DNA of 64,000 nucleotides from positions 1,984,001 to 2,048,000 of the forward strand of contig OZ244805.1 in the NCBI GenBank assembly GCA_965220095.1. Reading direction: 5' to 3'. Positions 48,506-56,838 of this stretch are shown here, in pieces (positions within the stretch are counted from its first letter, which is position 1; each line of letters starts with the position of its first letter). A program made the position numbers and the translations under genes. This DNA comes from Bin87 sp965220095 (GTDB taxonomy: Bacteria > Chloroflexota > Dehalococcoidia > Lucifugimonadales > UBA3495). Under the pieces are notes generated by a model that worked only from the letters and a program-made list of their open reading frames with translations, had not been told where the DNA came from and searched no databases.

Positions 48506-50788
48506 ATGAGTAACATTGACTCCACGCCGGAATTTGTGCGGGAAACGTACCGCAAGATGGACGAAAAACTCCAGCAGGTCAGGGCGCGGCTCAACCGTCC
48601 AATGACCATGGCGGAGAAAGTACTGCTCTCCCATCTGGACGATGTGGACGAGGCTGACCTGCGTCCGGGAGCCAGTTATATCAACCTGCGCCCCGATCGG
48701 GTGGCCCATCAGGACGTTACCGGGCAGATGGCCATTCTGCAATTTATGCAGTCGGGCCGGACCCGGGTAGCGGTGCCCACCACTGTACACTGCGACCACC
48801 TGATTCAGGCTCGGGTCGGCGCCTCCTCTGACTTGCAGGACGCCCTGAACGAGAGCAACGAGGTTTACCAGTTTCTGGAATCCGCCTGCCGCCGCTTTGG
48901 CATGGGCTTCTGGCGGCCCGGTTCCGGCATCATCCACCAGGTGGTGTTGGAAAAGTACGCCTTCCCCGGCAGCTTGATAATCGGCACCGACTCCCACACC
49001 GTGAATGGCGGTGGTCTGGGTTCTCTCGCCATTGGCGTGGGTGGCGCGGACGCCGCCGACGTGATGGCCGGCCTGCCCTGGGAAGTGCGCTATCCGCAGA
49101 TTATCGGCGTGAAGCTGACCGGCGCCATGAATGGCTGGACGGCGCCCAAGGACGTCATCATCAAGCTGGCCTACGAGCTGACGGTGTCCGGTGGGACCAA
49201 CTCCATTATTGAGTACTTTGGCCCCGGCGCCGATTCGATTTCCTGTACCGGCAAGGGCACCATATGCAACATGGGCGCGGAACTGGGCGCGACCGGAGAT
49301 ATGTTCCCCTACGATGAGCGCATGGCGGTGTACCTGCGGGCAACGGGCCGGGCAGAACTGGCTGAAATAGCCGCCGAACACCGGCATCTGCTGACTGCCG
49401 ACCCAGAAGTCGAGCAGAACCCCGAGCAATACTACGACCGGGTGGTGGAGATTGACCTGTCCACCCTGGAGCCGCACGTTACCGGCCCGCACTCGCCCGA
49501 CCGGGCGCGCACGATCTCCGAGTTGGCGGCTGAAGTAGAGCGGGAAGGGTTCCCCGACCGGGTGTCCGTGGCCCTGGTGGGTAGCTGCACCAACTCTTCT
49601 TACGAGGACATGGAGCGGTGCGCCGACGTGGCCCGCCAGGCGGCGGATCGGGGAGTTACGGCCGCATCCGGCCTGCTGGTTACTCCAGGCTCCGAGCAGG
49701 TGCGCGCCACCATCGAGCGGGACGGCCAGGCGGCTGCCCTGGAAGCGGTGGGCGCAACCGTGCTCGCCAACGCCTGCGGCCCGTGCATCGGACAGTGGAA
49801 CCGCCCCGAGGCTCGCGGCACGGAAAACAGCATCGTTACCTCCTACAACCGCAACTTCCCCAGCCGCAACGACGGCAACGCCGGCACCATGAACTTTATC
49901 GCCAGCCCGGAGCTTGCGGTAGCCATGGGCCTGGGCGGTCGGCTGTCGTTCAACCCGCTGACCGACCCGCTGATTGACGCCAACGGCAACGAGTTCATGC
50001 TCCAGCCCCCGGCGCCGGCGCCCGAGGTTCCGCCCACCGGTTTTGACCCGGGGGCCGATCTGTACCTGGAGCCGCCAGAAGACGGCAGCGATGTTGAAGT
50101 TCACGTCGATTCCGCCAGCAACCGTCTTCAGGTACTGGACCCCTGGGAAGCCTGGGATGGCAAAGACTTTGAGGACATTCCGATTCTGGTGAAAACGCAG
50201 GGCAAGACCACCACCGACCACATCTCTCCGGCCGGCCCGTGGCTGCGCTTCCGAGGGCACCTGAACAACCTGAGCGACAATATGTTCCTCGGAGCCAGCA
50301 ACGCCTTCACCGACGACAACGGCACCGGCAAGAACCAGTTGTCCGGCGAAGAAATTGCGCCCATACCCGAAATCGCCCGCGCCTACAAGGCCCAGGGTCT
50401 GCGCTGGGTCGCCATCGGGGACGAGAACTACGGAGAGGGTTCCAGCCGGGAACACGCCGCCATGTCGCCGCGAATGCTGGGGGCGGCGGCCATCATCACC
50501 CGCAGCTTCGCCCGCATCCACGAGTCGAACCTCAAAAAGCAGGGCTTGTTGGCCCTCACCTTCGAAGATTCGGCAGACTGGGAGCGGGTGCAGGACGATG
50601 ATCGCATGAGCCTGGTCGGGCTGAGCGATCTGGCTCCCGACCGGCCCGTGCAGGCAATCCTGAAGCACGCCGACGGTTCAGAGGAAACCATCAACCTGCG
50701 TCACACCCTGAATGACTCGCAGATCGAGTGGTTCAAGGCCGGCAGTGCGATGAACCACATGAAGAATCTGGAAGAACCAGGGGAGTAG
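48506..50788 (+). CDS. acn: Aconitate hydratase
   Basis: Interconverts citrate and isocitrate in the TCA cycle. 760 residues from the ATG at 48506, with AGGAGG 12 nt upstream, the length of the mitochondrial-type class. [4Fe-4S] ligands are Cys361 (GSCTNSSYED), Cys424 and Cys427 (NACGPCIGQW). Other signatures are PTTVHCDHLIQ, GTDSHTVNGGGLGSLAIGVG, and the C-terminal swivel domain with GDENYGEGSSREHAAMSPRM. A terminator follows. Confidence 0.95.
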   Translation: MSNIDSTPEFVRETYRKMDEKLQQVRARLNRPMTMAEKVLLSHLDDVDEADLRPGASYINLRPDRVAHQDVTGQMAILQFMQSGRTRVAVPTTVHCDHLIQARVGASSDLQDALNESNEVYQFLESACRRFGMGFWRPGSGIIHQVVLEKYAFPGSLIIGTDSHTVNGGGLGSLAIGVGGADAADVMAGLPWEVRYPQIIGVKLTGAMNGWTAPKDVIIKLAYELTVSGGTNSIIEYFGPGADSISCTGKGTICNMGAELGATGDMFPYDERMAVYLRATGRAELAEIAAEHRHLLTADPEVEQNPEQYYDRVVEIDLSTLEPHVTGPHSPDRARTISELAAEVEREGFPDRVSVALVGSCTNSSYEDMERCADVARQAADRGVTAASGLLVTPGSEQVRATIERDGQAAALEAVGATVLANACGPCIGQWNRPEARGTENSIVTSYNRNFPSRNDGNAGTMNFIASPELAVAMGLGGRLSFNPLTDPLIDANGNEFMLQPPAPAPEVPPTGFDPGADLYLEPPEDGSDVEVHVDSASNRLQVLDPWEAWDGKDFEDIPILVKTQGKTTTDHISPAGPWLRFRGHLNNLSDNMFLGASNAFTDDNGTGKNQLSGEEIAPIPEIARAYKAQGLRWVAIGDENYGEGSSREHAAMSPRMLGAAAIITRSFARIHESNLKKQGLLALTFEDSADWERVQDDDRMSLVGLSDLAPDRPVQAILKHADGSEETINLRHTLNDSQIEWFKAGSAMNHMKNLEEPGE

Positions 50789-50816
50789 CCGCCTCCTGAC
50801 GATTCCGGCGAACCGA

Positions 50817-50842
50817 TTGGGGCGGCGCTGGCGTCGCCCCAA
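50817..50842 (+). terminator. Hairpin terminator past aconitase
   Basis: TTGGGGCGGCG and CGTCGCCCCAA arms around CTGG, with one G-U pair; 29 bp after the stop. No long U-run. Confidence 0.6.
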
Positions 50843-50922
50843 CGTAGTTAATTCGCACTACCCTGGGGCGCTGATGGATGGGGGTTTTCGTCCTCACCCT
50901 CTGCCATCAAGTAGGCTGTGCA

Positions 50923-51070
50923 CTTACCCGTACCCATTTTGATTTGTCATTGCGAGGAGCGCAGCGACGTGGCAATCTCGATGAGGTTGAACACACGTCG
51001 GCGAACCATCATTGCTACGGCGACGAGATTGCCACGCTGCGCTCGCAATGACAAAGTGGGTACGCATGAG
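50923..51070. mobile_element. MITE-like inverted-repeat element (copy D)
   Basis: Left end CTTACCCGTACCCATTTTG, right end CAAAGTGGGTACGCATGAG. Inner blocks TGTCATTGCGAGGAGCGCAG and GCTGCGCTCGCAATGACA are nearly perfect inverted repeats. The centre is shared with copies A and C. Confidence 0.8.
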
Positions 51071-51132
51071 GGGTTCGGGCGCTCCTCGCAAGGGCAATCA
51101 GACCAACGTCCAGAGTTTTGCACGGCCCGGCA

Positions 51133-52872
51133 TCAAGGGAGGGCGAATTTTTGGGGTTGGTGGCTGGCCTGGTGGGTGGCCAGGACGGGAAGCAGGCTTT
51201 CCAGCTGTTCGCGGGACACCTCTCCCATGAGGCAGATTTGCAACCAGTTGCGATCGCGCAGGTAGCCGCTGACGTAGGATGTGTAGAAGCCGTGGGATTC
51301 CAGCGCCAGACCCAGTTCACTGGCGTCCAGCTCTGCCGGCGGCAGGGCTATGGTGGTAACCGCGCCTATGCTCTCGTGTTCTGCTGCCACCAGCGTGAAG
51401 CCCAGCGCACGGAGGCGTTGGCGAATCCAGAGGCCGTCTGCTGCAATGCCCGCCAGCAGTTCCGGCGACTGCCGTTGCAACCCGGCGTCGAGGGCCGCCA
51501 GCAGATTGGACGACAGCGTGAAGGGGACGGTATCGTTGGCGGAGCTGCCGCAGTGCAGCCCCAAGTCCAGGTAGCGCGGCAAGGCCCGATCAGGTTGGGG
51601 ACGCTCGGCGCAGAACACCAGCCCCAAACCGGGATACGCGGCCATGCCCTTGCCGCTGGTGGCGCTGGCGAGCCAGACTCCGCGCAGGTCAACCGCGGTA
51701 GCGCCAAAGCTGCTGATGCAATCCAGCGCCAGACGCGCGCCGTGCCGCTGGCAAATCGCTTTGAGCCGGGACAGGTCGGCCAGTGCGCCGGTGGAGGTTT
51801 CGCAGTGGACGGTCCATAACCAGCCACCGGGTTGGGCGGCTAGCGCGGCGTCAATCCGGCGGTAATCCAGCGGCGTACCCCACTCGTGCTCCACCGGGGT
51901 GAAACGCAGCCCCATGCGGTTGGCGTGGTCGAACAGGCGGCCGCCAAACTCGCCGGCAGCTACGACTACGCCGGGGACGTCCATACGGCGCAATTGGGCG
52001 GCGACCACATCGTTGGCCATCGTGCCGGAGCCGACCATGACCGCCGCATGGTTGGCGCCGGTCAACTGACACATCCGCTGCCGCACCCTCAGCATCATTT
52101 CCGCGAATTCGGGCGACCGATGCGACCTGGGGGGATGCTGGAATGCCTGCACCACCGCGGCCGGCATTGCGACCGGTCCGGGAGTGAGGATAACCGGCGC
52201 GCCTTCCGGTGCGGATACCGCATCGTGAAACTGGCCGGCAAACTCCATTGCAACGTTGCCCACCGGACGATACATGGGCTGGTACGGGGCGTTGTCGTCT
52301 CCCACCACGGGGCCGAAGGGGATGAACCCGATGTGCCGGTACAGCGGTTGCTGCGAAACTCGCCCCGACATCACGACATAGTCATACCCACCTTCCTGGC
52401 AATACCGCGCCATCATGGTCAACAAACCTTGCAACACACGGGTGCGGCGCATATCGGGGCGCACCGCCAGCAGCCGGACCTCGCACAGCCTGGCATCTTT
52501 GGCCGGGGGCAAATACTGTTCCAGGTTGCCCAGTTTCTCGTCAAGGGAGAAGGGTCGGCGGTCGCGGACGCACACCATGCCCACCAGTTCGCTCTCGCGG
52601 CGGCAGATGAAGTAGGTGTTCTCCCGGTGGAACCGGTCAATCAGGGTGCGGTCGTCGTTGGACGGGTGCTGTGGCACCTCTTCGACGAAGGATACGTAGT
52701 TCAGTTGGGAGATTTCTTCAAATTCCCAGTCCTGATCGGCCTGCTTGAACACCAGGCCGGCGGCGCTGCTGTTCACGGTATGCCCATTGCCGGCGTGAGC
52801 ATTGCCGTTGGCGGACACCGCGCCGTTCGGGTTCGGGCCGGTAGTCGAAATCTGTCGTGTCAATTCGGTCAT
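51133..52872 (-). CDS. GNAT-like acyltransferase fused to class V aminotransferase
   Basis: 579 residues from the ATG at 52872; the frame opens at 52953 with a TTG. After a Gly/Asn-rich N-terminus, residues 40-215 form a GNAT-type domain of the FeeM/autoinducer-synthase kind (FICRRESELVGMVCVRDRRP, CEVRLLAVRPDMRRTRVLQG, MSGRVSQQPLYRHIGFIPFG). Residues 230-575 are a class V PLP enzyme (ILTPGPVAMPAAVVQAF, VMVGSGTMANDVVAAQLRR, ALDCISSFGATAVDL), with the PLP Lys408 in TSGKGMAAYPGLG, nearest to alanine-glyoxylate/serine-pyruvate or aminoethylphosphonate transaminases. The fusion suggests making an acylated amino compound. No partner genes are adjacent. Confidence 0.8.
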   Translation of the reverse strand: MTELTRQISTTGPNPNGAVSANGNAHAGNGHTVNSSAAGLVFKQADQDWEFEEISQLNYVSFVEEVPQHPSNDDRTLIDRFHRENTYFICRRESELVGMVCVRDRRPFSLDEKLGNLEQYLPPAKDARLCEVRLLAVRPDMRRTRVLQGLLTMMARYCQEGGYDYVVMSGRVSQQPLYRHIGFIPFGPVVGDDNAPYQPMYRPVGNVAMEFAGQFHDAVSAPEGAPVILTPGPVAMPAAVVQAFQHPPRSHRSPEFAEMMLRVRQRMCQLTGANHAAVMVGSGTMANDVVAAQLRRMDVPGVVVAAGEFGGRLFDHANRMGLRFTPVEHEWGTPLDYRRIDAALAAQPGGWLWTVHCETSTGALADLSRLKAICQRHGARLALDCISSFGATAVDLRGVWLASATSGKGMAAYPGLGLVFCAERPQPDRALPRYLDLGLHCGSSANDTVPFTLSSNLLAALDAGLQRQSPELLAGIAADGLWIRQRLRALGFTLVAAEHESIGAVTTIALPPAELDASELGLALESHGFYTSYVSGYLRDRNWLQICLMGEVSREQLESLLPVLATHQASHQPQKFALP

Positions 52873-53031
52873 AAGCGATTCGGCGGCAACCGGTGAGCGC
52901 GAGCGGCCCAAGTCTGCCTGAAAACAGGCGAGTCCGGCAAGTACTTTAATCAAGCACTCTAATATAGTAAACCAACTGGATTGCGAATGACGTAGAATCC
53001 GGAACCATATTTACCATAAACTTTACCACGA

Positions 53032-53060
53032 TGCACACCATAGGCCCGGTGGGATATAAT
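53032..53060 (+). promoter_or_regulatory. Promoter of the VOC gene
   Basis: TGCACA (53032-53037), 17-bp spacer, perfect TATAAT (53055-53060), 78 bp before the ATG. Confidence 0.6.
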
Positions 53061-53138
53061 GCGGCCAACACGCGATTGCGGGCGCCGGGCTTAATGCTGG
53101 CGGCGTTCTGAAACCAAACCCGAAACGGAGGTACTATT

Positions 53139-53624
53139 ATGTCCCACACACCGAGGCAGCTCGGCCATCTGGTCATCAAGGTTCGCGACATAGAACGCAG
53201 CGTTGATTTTTATACCAACGTGCTGGGGCTCACGGTCATGACGGCCCGGCCCGGCGGCATGACCTTCCTTTCTGCGAACACCACCATGTCCCACGAGCTG
53301 GCCCTGGTTCCGCTGGGAATGGACGCGCCCGGTCCCGAAGATCGCCGCGTCGGCCTGGCGCACATGGCCTGGCAGATGAACTCCTTCCGCGATTTGAAGG
53401 AACTGTACGAGCGCTGTAAGGACCACGGCGTCCGCATCAAGCGGCTGGGCGACCACGGTATCTCCATGGGCGTCTACATCTACGATCCGGACGACAACGA
53501 GATCGAAATTTACTACGAAGCGCCCGAGTCGGAATGGGGCAACCGGGAAGGCTTCCTGTTCGATGGCAACTTCCCCTGGCAGCTGGAGCCGATAGAGGAG
53601 CCGGTTGCGGTGGGCGACGACTAG
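53139..53624 (+). CDS. VOC-family dioxygenase-like protein
   Basis: 161 residues, GGAGG upstream. Two beta-alpha-beta-beta-beta units; metal ligands fit His10 (LGHLVIKV), His75 (GLAHMAWQM) and Glu123 (NEIEIYYE), the 2-His-1-carboxylate set of extradiol dioxygenases in the catechol 2,3-dioxygenase group. YDPDDNEIEIYYEAPESEW is the group's C-terminal strand. Ring-cleaving activity is possible; the substrate is unknown. Monocistronic: its own promoter and a 24-bp palindrome downstream. Confidence 0.85.
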   Translation: MSHTPRQLGHLVIKVRDIERSVDFYTNVLGLTVMTARPGGMTFLSANTTMSHELALVPLGMDAPGPEDRRVGLAHMAWQMNSFRDLKELYERCKDHGVRIKRLGDHGISMGVYIYDPDDNEIEIYYEAPESEWGNREGFLFDGNFPWQLEPIEEPVAVGDD

Positions 53625-53650
53625 GCGTCTGCAACGTCTAACCACCAAGC

Positions 53651-53674
53651 AGGGGCGAATAATTATTCGCCCCT
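53651..53674. terminator. Perfect 24-bp palindrome past the VOC gene
   Basis: AGGGGCGAATAA and its exact complement TTATTCGCCCCT. Likely a bidirectional terminator or a copy of a palindromic repeat. Confidence 0.6.
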
Positions 53675-53731
53675 ACGCGCCATCGTACGGGCCATTCGCA
53701 ACCGGGGCGTCCGAATGGAAACCAGCGATCT

Positions 53732-54220
53732 ATGACGAACTTGCCTCCTCCCGACGAACCGGATATTTACGAAGGCTTAATCAACGCCTTGATAGCGGCG
53801 AGCACGGCGCACCGGGAAGCGTCGGCCCGCTTTCAGGTCGGGTTGCCGTATATTAATCGGTCTTTTGATCTGCATAGGCAGGTTCATGCCATTATGGAGG
53901 AGTCCCGCACAGCATCGGAAGAAGCTACGCAAATATTGCTTGAGGCCGTAAGTCTGGTACAGGCTGACCCGCAAGGAAACATAGTTAGGGCAATGGCCTT
54001 ATCGGCTCAGGCTACCGCTGCTTCGCGCCAGGCGAGGGCCATATCCGCCGAAACCGCGGCTCTGACGCAGCAGGCTTCCGCGGAATTTACGCGGGGCATG
54101 GAGATTTGGAACGAAGGGTCAGAGTCGCTCCGGATTGGACTGGAACGGGCTACCACACTGCTCCAATCGGCGCGATGCCGCCAGAGCAACGGCGGTAATC
54201 CGGACGCGCTCACTGCATAG
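53732..54220 (+). CDS. Hypothetical helical protein, 162 aa
   Basis: Almost all predicted helix, rich in Ala, Glu, Gln and Ser (AHREASARFQVG, SEEATQILLEAVSLVQ, AMALSAQATAASRQARAISA). Looks like a long coiled coil without signal peptide or membrane segment. I do not recognise a family. It ends 12 bp before nadB and could share its transcript. Confidence 0.5.
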   Translation: MTNLPPPDEPDIYEGLINALIAASTAHREASARFQVGLPYINRSFDLHRQVHAIMEESRTASEEATQILLEAVSLVQADPQGNIVRAMALSAQATAASRQARAISAETAALTQQASAEFTRGMEIWNEGSESLRIGLERATTLLQSARCRQSNGGNPDALTA

Positions 54221-54232
54221 ATTCAAGCCGCC

Positions 54233-55831
54233 TTGTCCGAACCAGCTCGTTACGACTACATTATCATTGGCAGCGGGATTGCCGGGTTGAATACGGCGTT
54301 GCTGGCGGCGAATCACGGCAGGGTGCTGGTGATAACCAAGGGTCGGATTGACGATTGCAATAGTCGGTACGCTCAGGGGGGTATCGCGGCGGCTATCGGG
54401 CCGGGGGATTCGCCGACGCTGCACCAGAGGGACACGTTGGATGCCGGGGCTGGCCTTTGCGATGCGGACGCGGTGGCCGTGTTGACCGGCCAGGGCCCCG
54501 ACAGCATCGCCAGCCTGATCCAGTGGGGTGTGCCTTTTGATACGATGCACGGTGAGATTGCGCTGGGTCGGGAGGGAGCGCACAGCCTGCCCCGCATCCT
54601 GCACGCGGGCGGCGACGCTACCGGCCAGCACATCGAAGACACACTGGCCGACCAGGTACGGTCTTCACCCCGCATCACCGTGATGGAGTTCACCCATGCC
54701 ATCAGCATCTGCGTGGACGGCGGCGCGGTGTCGGGCGTGGAGACGATAGGCGATGACGGCGGGTCGATCCGCGCGTTCCGCAGCTCGGTGGTGGTGGTGA
54801 GCACCGGCGGGGCCGGACGCCTGTACGAGTACACCACCAACCCGGAGGTAGCCACCGGCGACGGCGTGGCGCTGGCGTTGCGGGCCGGCGCCGACGCGAT
54901 GGATATGGAGTTTTACCAGTTTCATCCGACGGCGTTGTGGCTGGAGGGCGCGCCGACGTTTTTGCTGTCGGAGGCGATGCGGGGTGAGGGAGCCATTCTG
55001 CGCAACGCCGCCGGCAGTCCTTTTATGGCCGACTACCACCCGATGGCTGACCTGGCGCCGCGGGACGTCGTGTCGCGCGCCATTGCCGCCGAAATGGAGC
55101 AGTCCGAAGCCGAACCCGTGACGCTCGACATCTCCCACCTGCCCCGGTCCACGGTGGCCGGCCGCTTCCCCACCATCTACGCGCAGTGCCTGGAATATGG
55201 CGTAGATATTACCCGCGAGCCGATCCCGGTAGCGCCCGCCGCCCACTACATGATGGGCGGCATCCACATTGATACCTGGGGCCGCACCAACATATCCGGT
55301 CTGTACGCCTGCGGCGAAGTGGCCTGTTCCGCCGTCCACGGCGCCAACCGGCTGGCCAGCAACTCTCTGCTGGACACCCTGGTCTTTTCCCAACGCCTGG
55401 TGGAATGCAGCCTGGGCAACGCTCCCGAATATGCGCCGCACGATGCGTCCGAGCAGAACCTCCGGGTAGATCTGGCCTATCGGGCAATGGTTTGCGCATC
55501 CATACCGGAGCGCAGCCGGGAAAACCTGCAAAGCCTGATGTGGCGCAACGTGGGCATTACCCGCAACGGGACGCGCCTGCTGCTGTCGGCCCGCATCCTG
55601 AACCTGTGGCAGCGCACGATGCCGGCGCCGGAGACTGCCGACGATTATGTGCTGCGAAATATGCTGACGGTGGCGCGGCTGATTGTCGAGTCGGCCCTGG
55701 CACGGCGAGAGAGCCGGGGGGCGCATTACCGTTCCGATTTTCCGGATGCCGCGGACGAGTGGCAGCGGCATATTGTGATTGGGGGAGAACGCTCCGCTCT
55801 ACCGGTCATGGCGAGAAACGTGGCGACGTGA
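54233..55831 (+). CDS. nadB: L-aspartate oxidase
   Basis: FAD enzyme that oxidises L-aspartate to iminoaspartate, first step of NAD synthesis with NadA. 532 residues from a TTG at 54233. FAD-binding DYIIIGSGIAGLNTALLA, YAQGGIAAAI, GREGAHSLPRILHAGGDATG, HPTALWLEGAPTFLLSEAMR GEG-type active-site loop, PVAPAAHYMMGGIHIDTWGR and GEVACSAVHGANRLASNSLL. All are family hallmarks shared with fumarate reductase flavoproteins. NadE is encoded at 860-2614; nadA is not seen. Strong terminator at 55832. Confidence 0.93.
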   Translation: MSEPARYDYIIIGSGIAGLNTALLAANHGRVLVITKGRIDDCNSRYAQGGIAAAIGPGDSPTLHQRDTLDAGAGLCDADAVAVLTGQGPDSIASLIQWGVPFDTMHGEIALGREGAHSLPRILHAGGDATGQHIEDTLADQVRSSPRITVMEFTHAISICVDGGAVSGVETIGDDGGSIRAFRSSVVVVSTGGAGRLYEYTTNPEVATGDGVALALRAGADAMDMEFYQFHPTALWLEGAPTFLLSEAMRGEGAILRNAAGSPFMADYHPMADLAPRDVVSRAIAAEMEQSEAEPVTLDISHLPRSTVAGRFPTIYAQCLEYGVDITREPIPVAPAAHYMMGGIHIDTWGRTNISGLYACGEVACSAVHGANRLASNSLLDTLVFSQRLVECSLGNAPEYAPHDASEQNLRVDLAYRAMVCASIPERSRENLQSLMWRNVGITRNGTRLLLSARILNLWQRTMPAPETADDYVLRNMLTVARLIVESALARRESRGAHYRSDFPDAADEWQRHIVIGGERSALPVMARNVAT

Positions 55832-55861
55832 AACCCCATTGGCGCAACCAATGGGGTTGTG
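55832..55861 (+). terminator. Intrinsic terminator of nadB
   Basis: Stem AACCCCATTGG/CCAATGGGGTT with loop CGCAA (55832-55858), beginning right after the stop codon. On the minus strand it would also fold; the U-run is short. Confidence 0.75.
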
Positions 55862-56129
55862 TGCTGAGATTGCCGGCCCCATCAGAATATCAACGGACTG
55901 ATGCACCTCCGGCACATCGCCGAGCTGTGTACAATTAGCTAAATTATATGATATGGTTATCGTGATGCTATGTTCAGCATCCGCACCAGCGTTGGCGGTT
56001 TCCCCAGACAATTTCAACCGACCCGGCACGAAGGGAACATGCCCTACCGACTGACACATCATTTTGTTCAATGGAATGCCGCTGGGTAAGGAGCAATTGA
56101 TTTTACGGCTTGGTTATTGTGGCTCGATA

Positions 56130-56319
56130 CTCACGCGTACCCACTTTGCCATTACGAGCGCAGCGTGGCAATCTTACACCCTCTGCCTCGATGGGAGAGG
56201 GTTGGGGTGACGGTGAAAATCCGCATCGACCACCTTCCGCTCATGGTGAGCCTGTCGAACCATCCGTTCCGTGCAATAACGGTAGGCCGGTTCGGTTTGT
56301 CAAAATAGGTACTCGTGAG
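56130..56319. mobile_element. MITE-like element (copy E), interrupted by other repeats
   Basis: Left end CTCACGCGTACCCACTTTG with CATTACGAGCGCAGCGTGGC; right end GGTACTCGTGAG. Between them sit a CCCTCTGCC-type hairpin (56173-56215) and an inverted TTCGACA-type repeat (56246-56270), so this copy was a target for other repeats. The 270 bp before it (55860-56129) hold no gene I can support. Confidence 0.65.
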
Positions 56320-56331
56320 GATTCGATAGGC

Positions 56332-56361
56332 TTGACAACCCTCATAACCACACGCTATATT
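56332..56361 (+). promoter_or_regulatory. Strong sigma70-type promoter of the DndB-like island
   Basis: TTGACA (56332-56337), 18-bp spacer, TATATT (56356-56361). An ATG at 56369 falls about where transcription should start, compatible with a leaderless message. Confidence 0.7.
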
Positions 56362-56368
56362 ACCGTCT

Positions 56369-56473
56369 ATGTACTCAGAAAACACACAATTTACTGTCGG
56401 TCGGGCTGGATTTGCACCTTGTCGCGACAGAAATGGCCTGGCGTCTGTCAGGTGCACGTGCTCCGCCGGGTGA
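56369..56473 (+). CDS. Possible leaderless 34-aa ORF
   Basis: M-Y-S-E-N-T-Q-F-T-V, then G-R-A-G-F-A-P-C-R-D and ends C-T-C-S-A-G. The start codon lies 7 nt after the -10 hexamer. Peptide shows three Cys but no known domain. It could equally be untranslated leader of the next ORF. Confidence 0.3.
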   Translation: MYSENTQFTVGRAGFAPCRDRNGLASVRCTCSAG

Positions 56474-56522
56474 TGCTGCTCATGTCTCGAAATACTGAAA
56501 CGCTACGTGAGGAGAATATCTC

Positions 56523-56681
56523 ATGATGCCATTTGTCTGGAAGAAAACTAAGGTAACCCTTTACCATGAAATCGTTTCTCTAACGCTGGAAAACAGCGAT
56601 AATGATAGAAACGAATGTGCTGATACAAAGACGAAACCGGTAGTAAAACGGCCAATACCGCTGCCACCCGGCAGGCCATGA
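56523..56681 (+). CDS. Small ORF, 52 aa, with good ribosome site
   Basis: GAGGAG lies 8 nt before ATGATG. The peptide begins M-M-P-F-V-W-K-K-T-K-V, has a hydrophobic middle H-E-I-V-S-L-T-L-E and a Lys/Pro-rich end (KTKPVVKRPIPLPPGRP). It has no resemblance I know. It lies between the island promoter and the DndB-like gene and is followed by a strong hairpin. Confidence 0.5.
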   Translation: MMPFVWKKTKVTLYHEIVSLTLENSDNDRNECADTKTKPVVKRPIPLPPGRP

Positions 56682-56692
56682 CCGAGAAACTA

Positions 56693-56724
56693 GCAGGCGG
56701 CGATAACACGCTATCGCCGCCTGC
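56693..56724 (+). terminator. Strong hairpin between small ORF and DndB-like gene
   Basis: Perfect 13-bp stem GCAGGCGGCGATA/TATCGCCGCCTGC, 6-nt loop. No U-run, so it may be a partial terminator or an RNA-processing site. Confidence 0.6.
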
Positions 56725-56838
56725 ATAGCTATACAGAACGGCGAATCCCGTTAGTTCTTACGACTTTGCCGCGAGCACCCTGTTGAGCAACAACACGGAT
56801 GAGCCGATTCGGGTGCTTACATTAGAATGGAGGCTGAA

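Noticed and set aside
48458..50668. 736-codon open frame on the minus strand across aconitase
   Set aside because: Antisense shadow of a well-supported gene; GC-rich third positions keep the opposite frame open, and its peptide shows no family motif.
55799..56071. 90-codon minus-strand ORF past nadB
   Set aside because: It overlaps the nadB end and terminator, has no ribosome site and no recognisable domain.
56110..56526. 138-codon plus-strand ORF across MITE-like copy E
   Set aside because: It is built from repeat sequence and runs through the predicted promoter; the shorter ORFs downstream fit the signals better.
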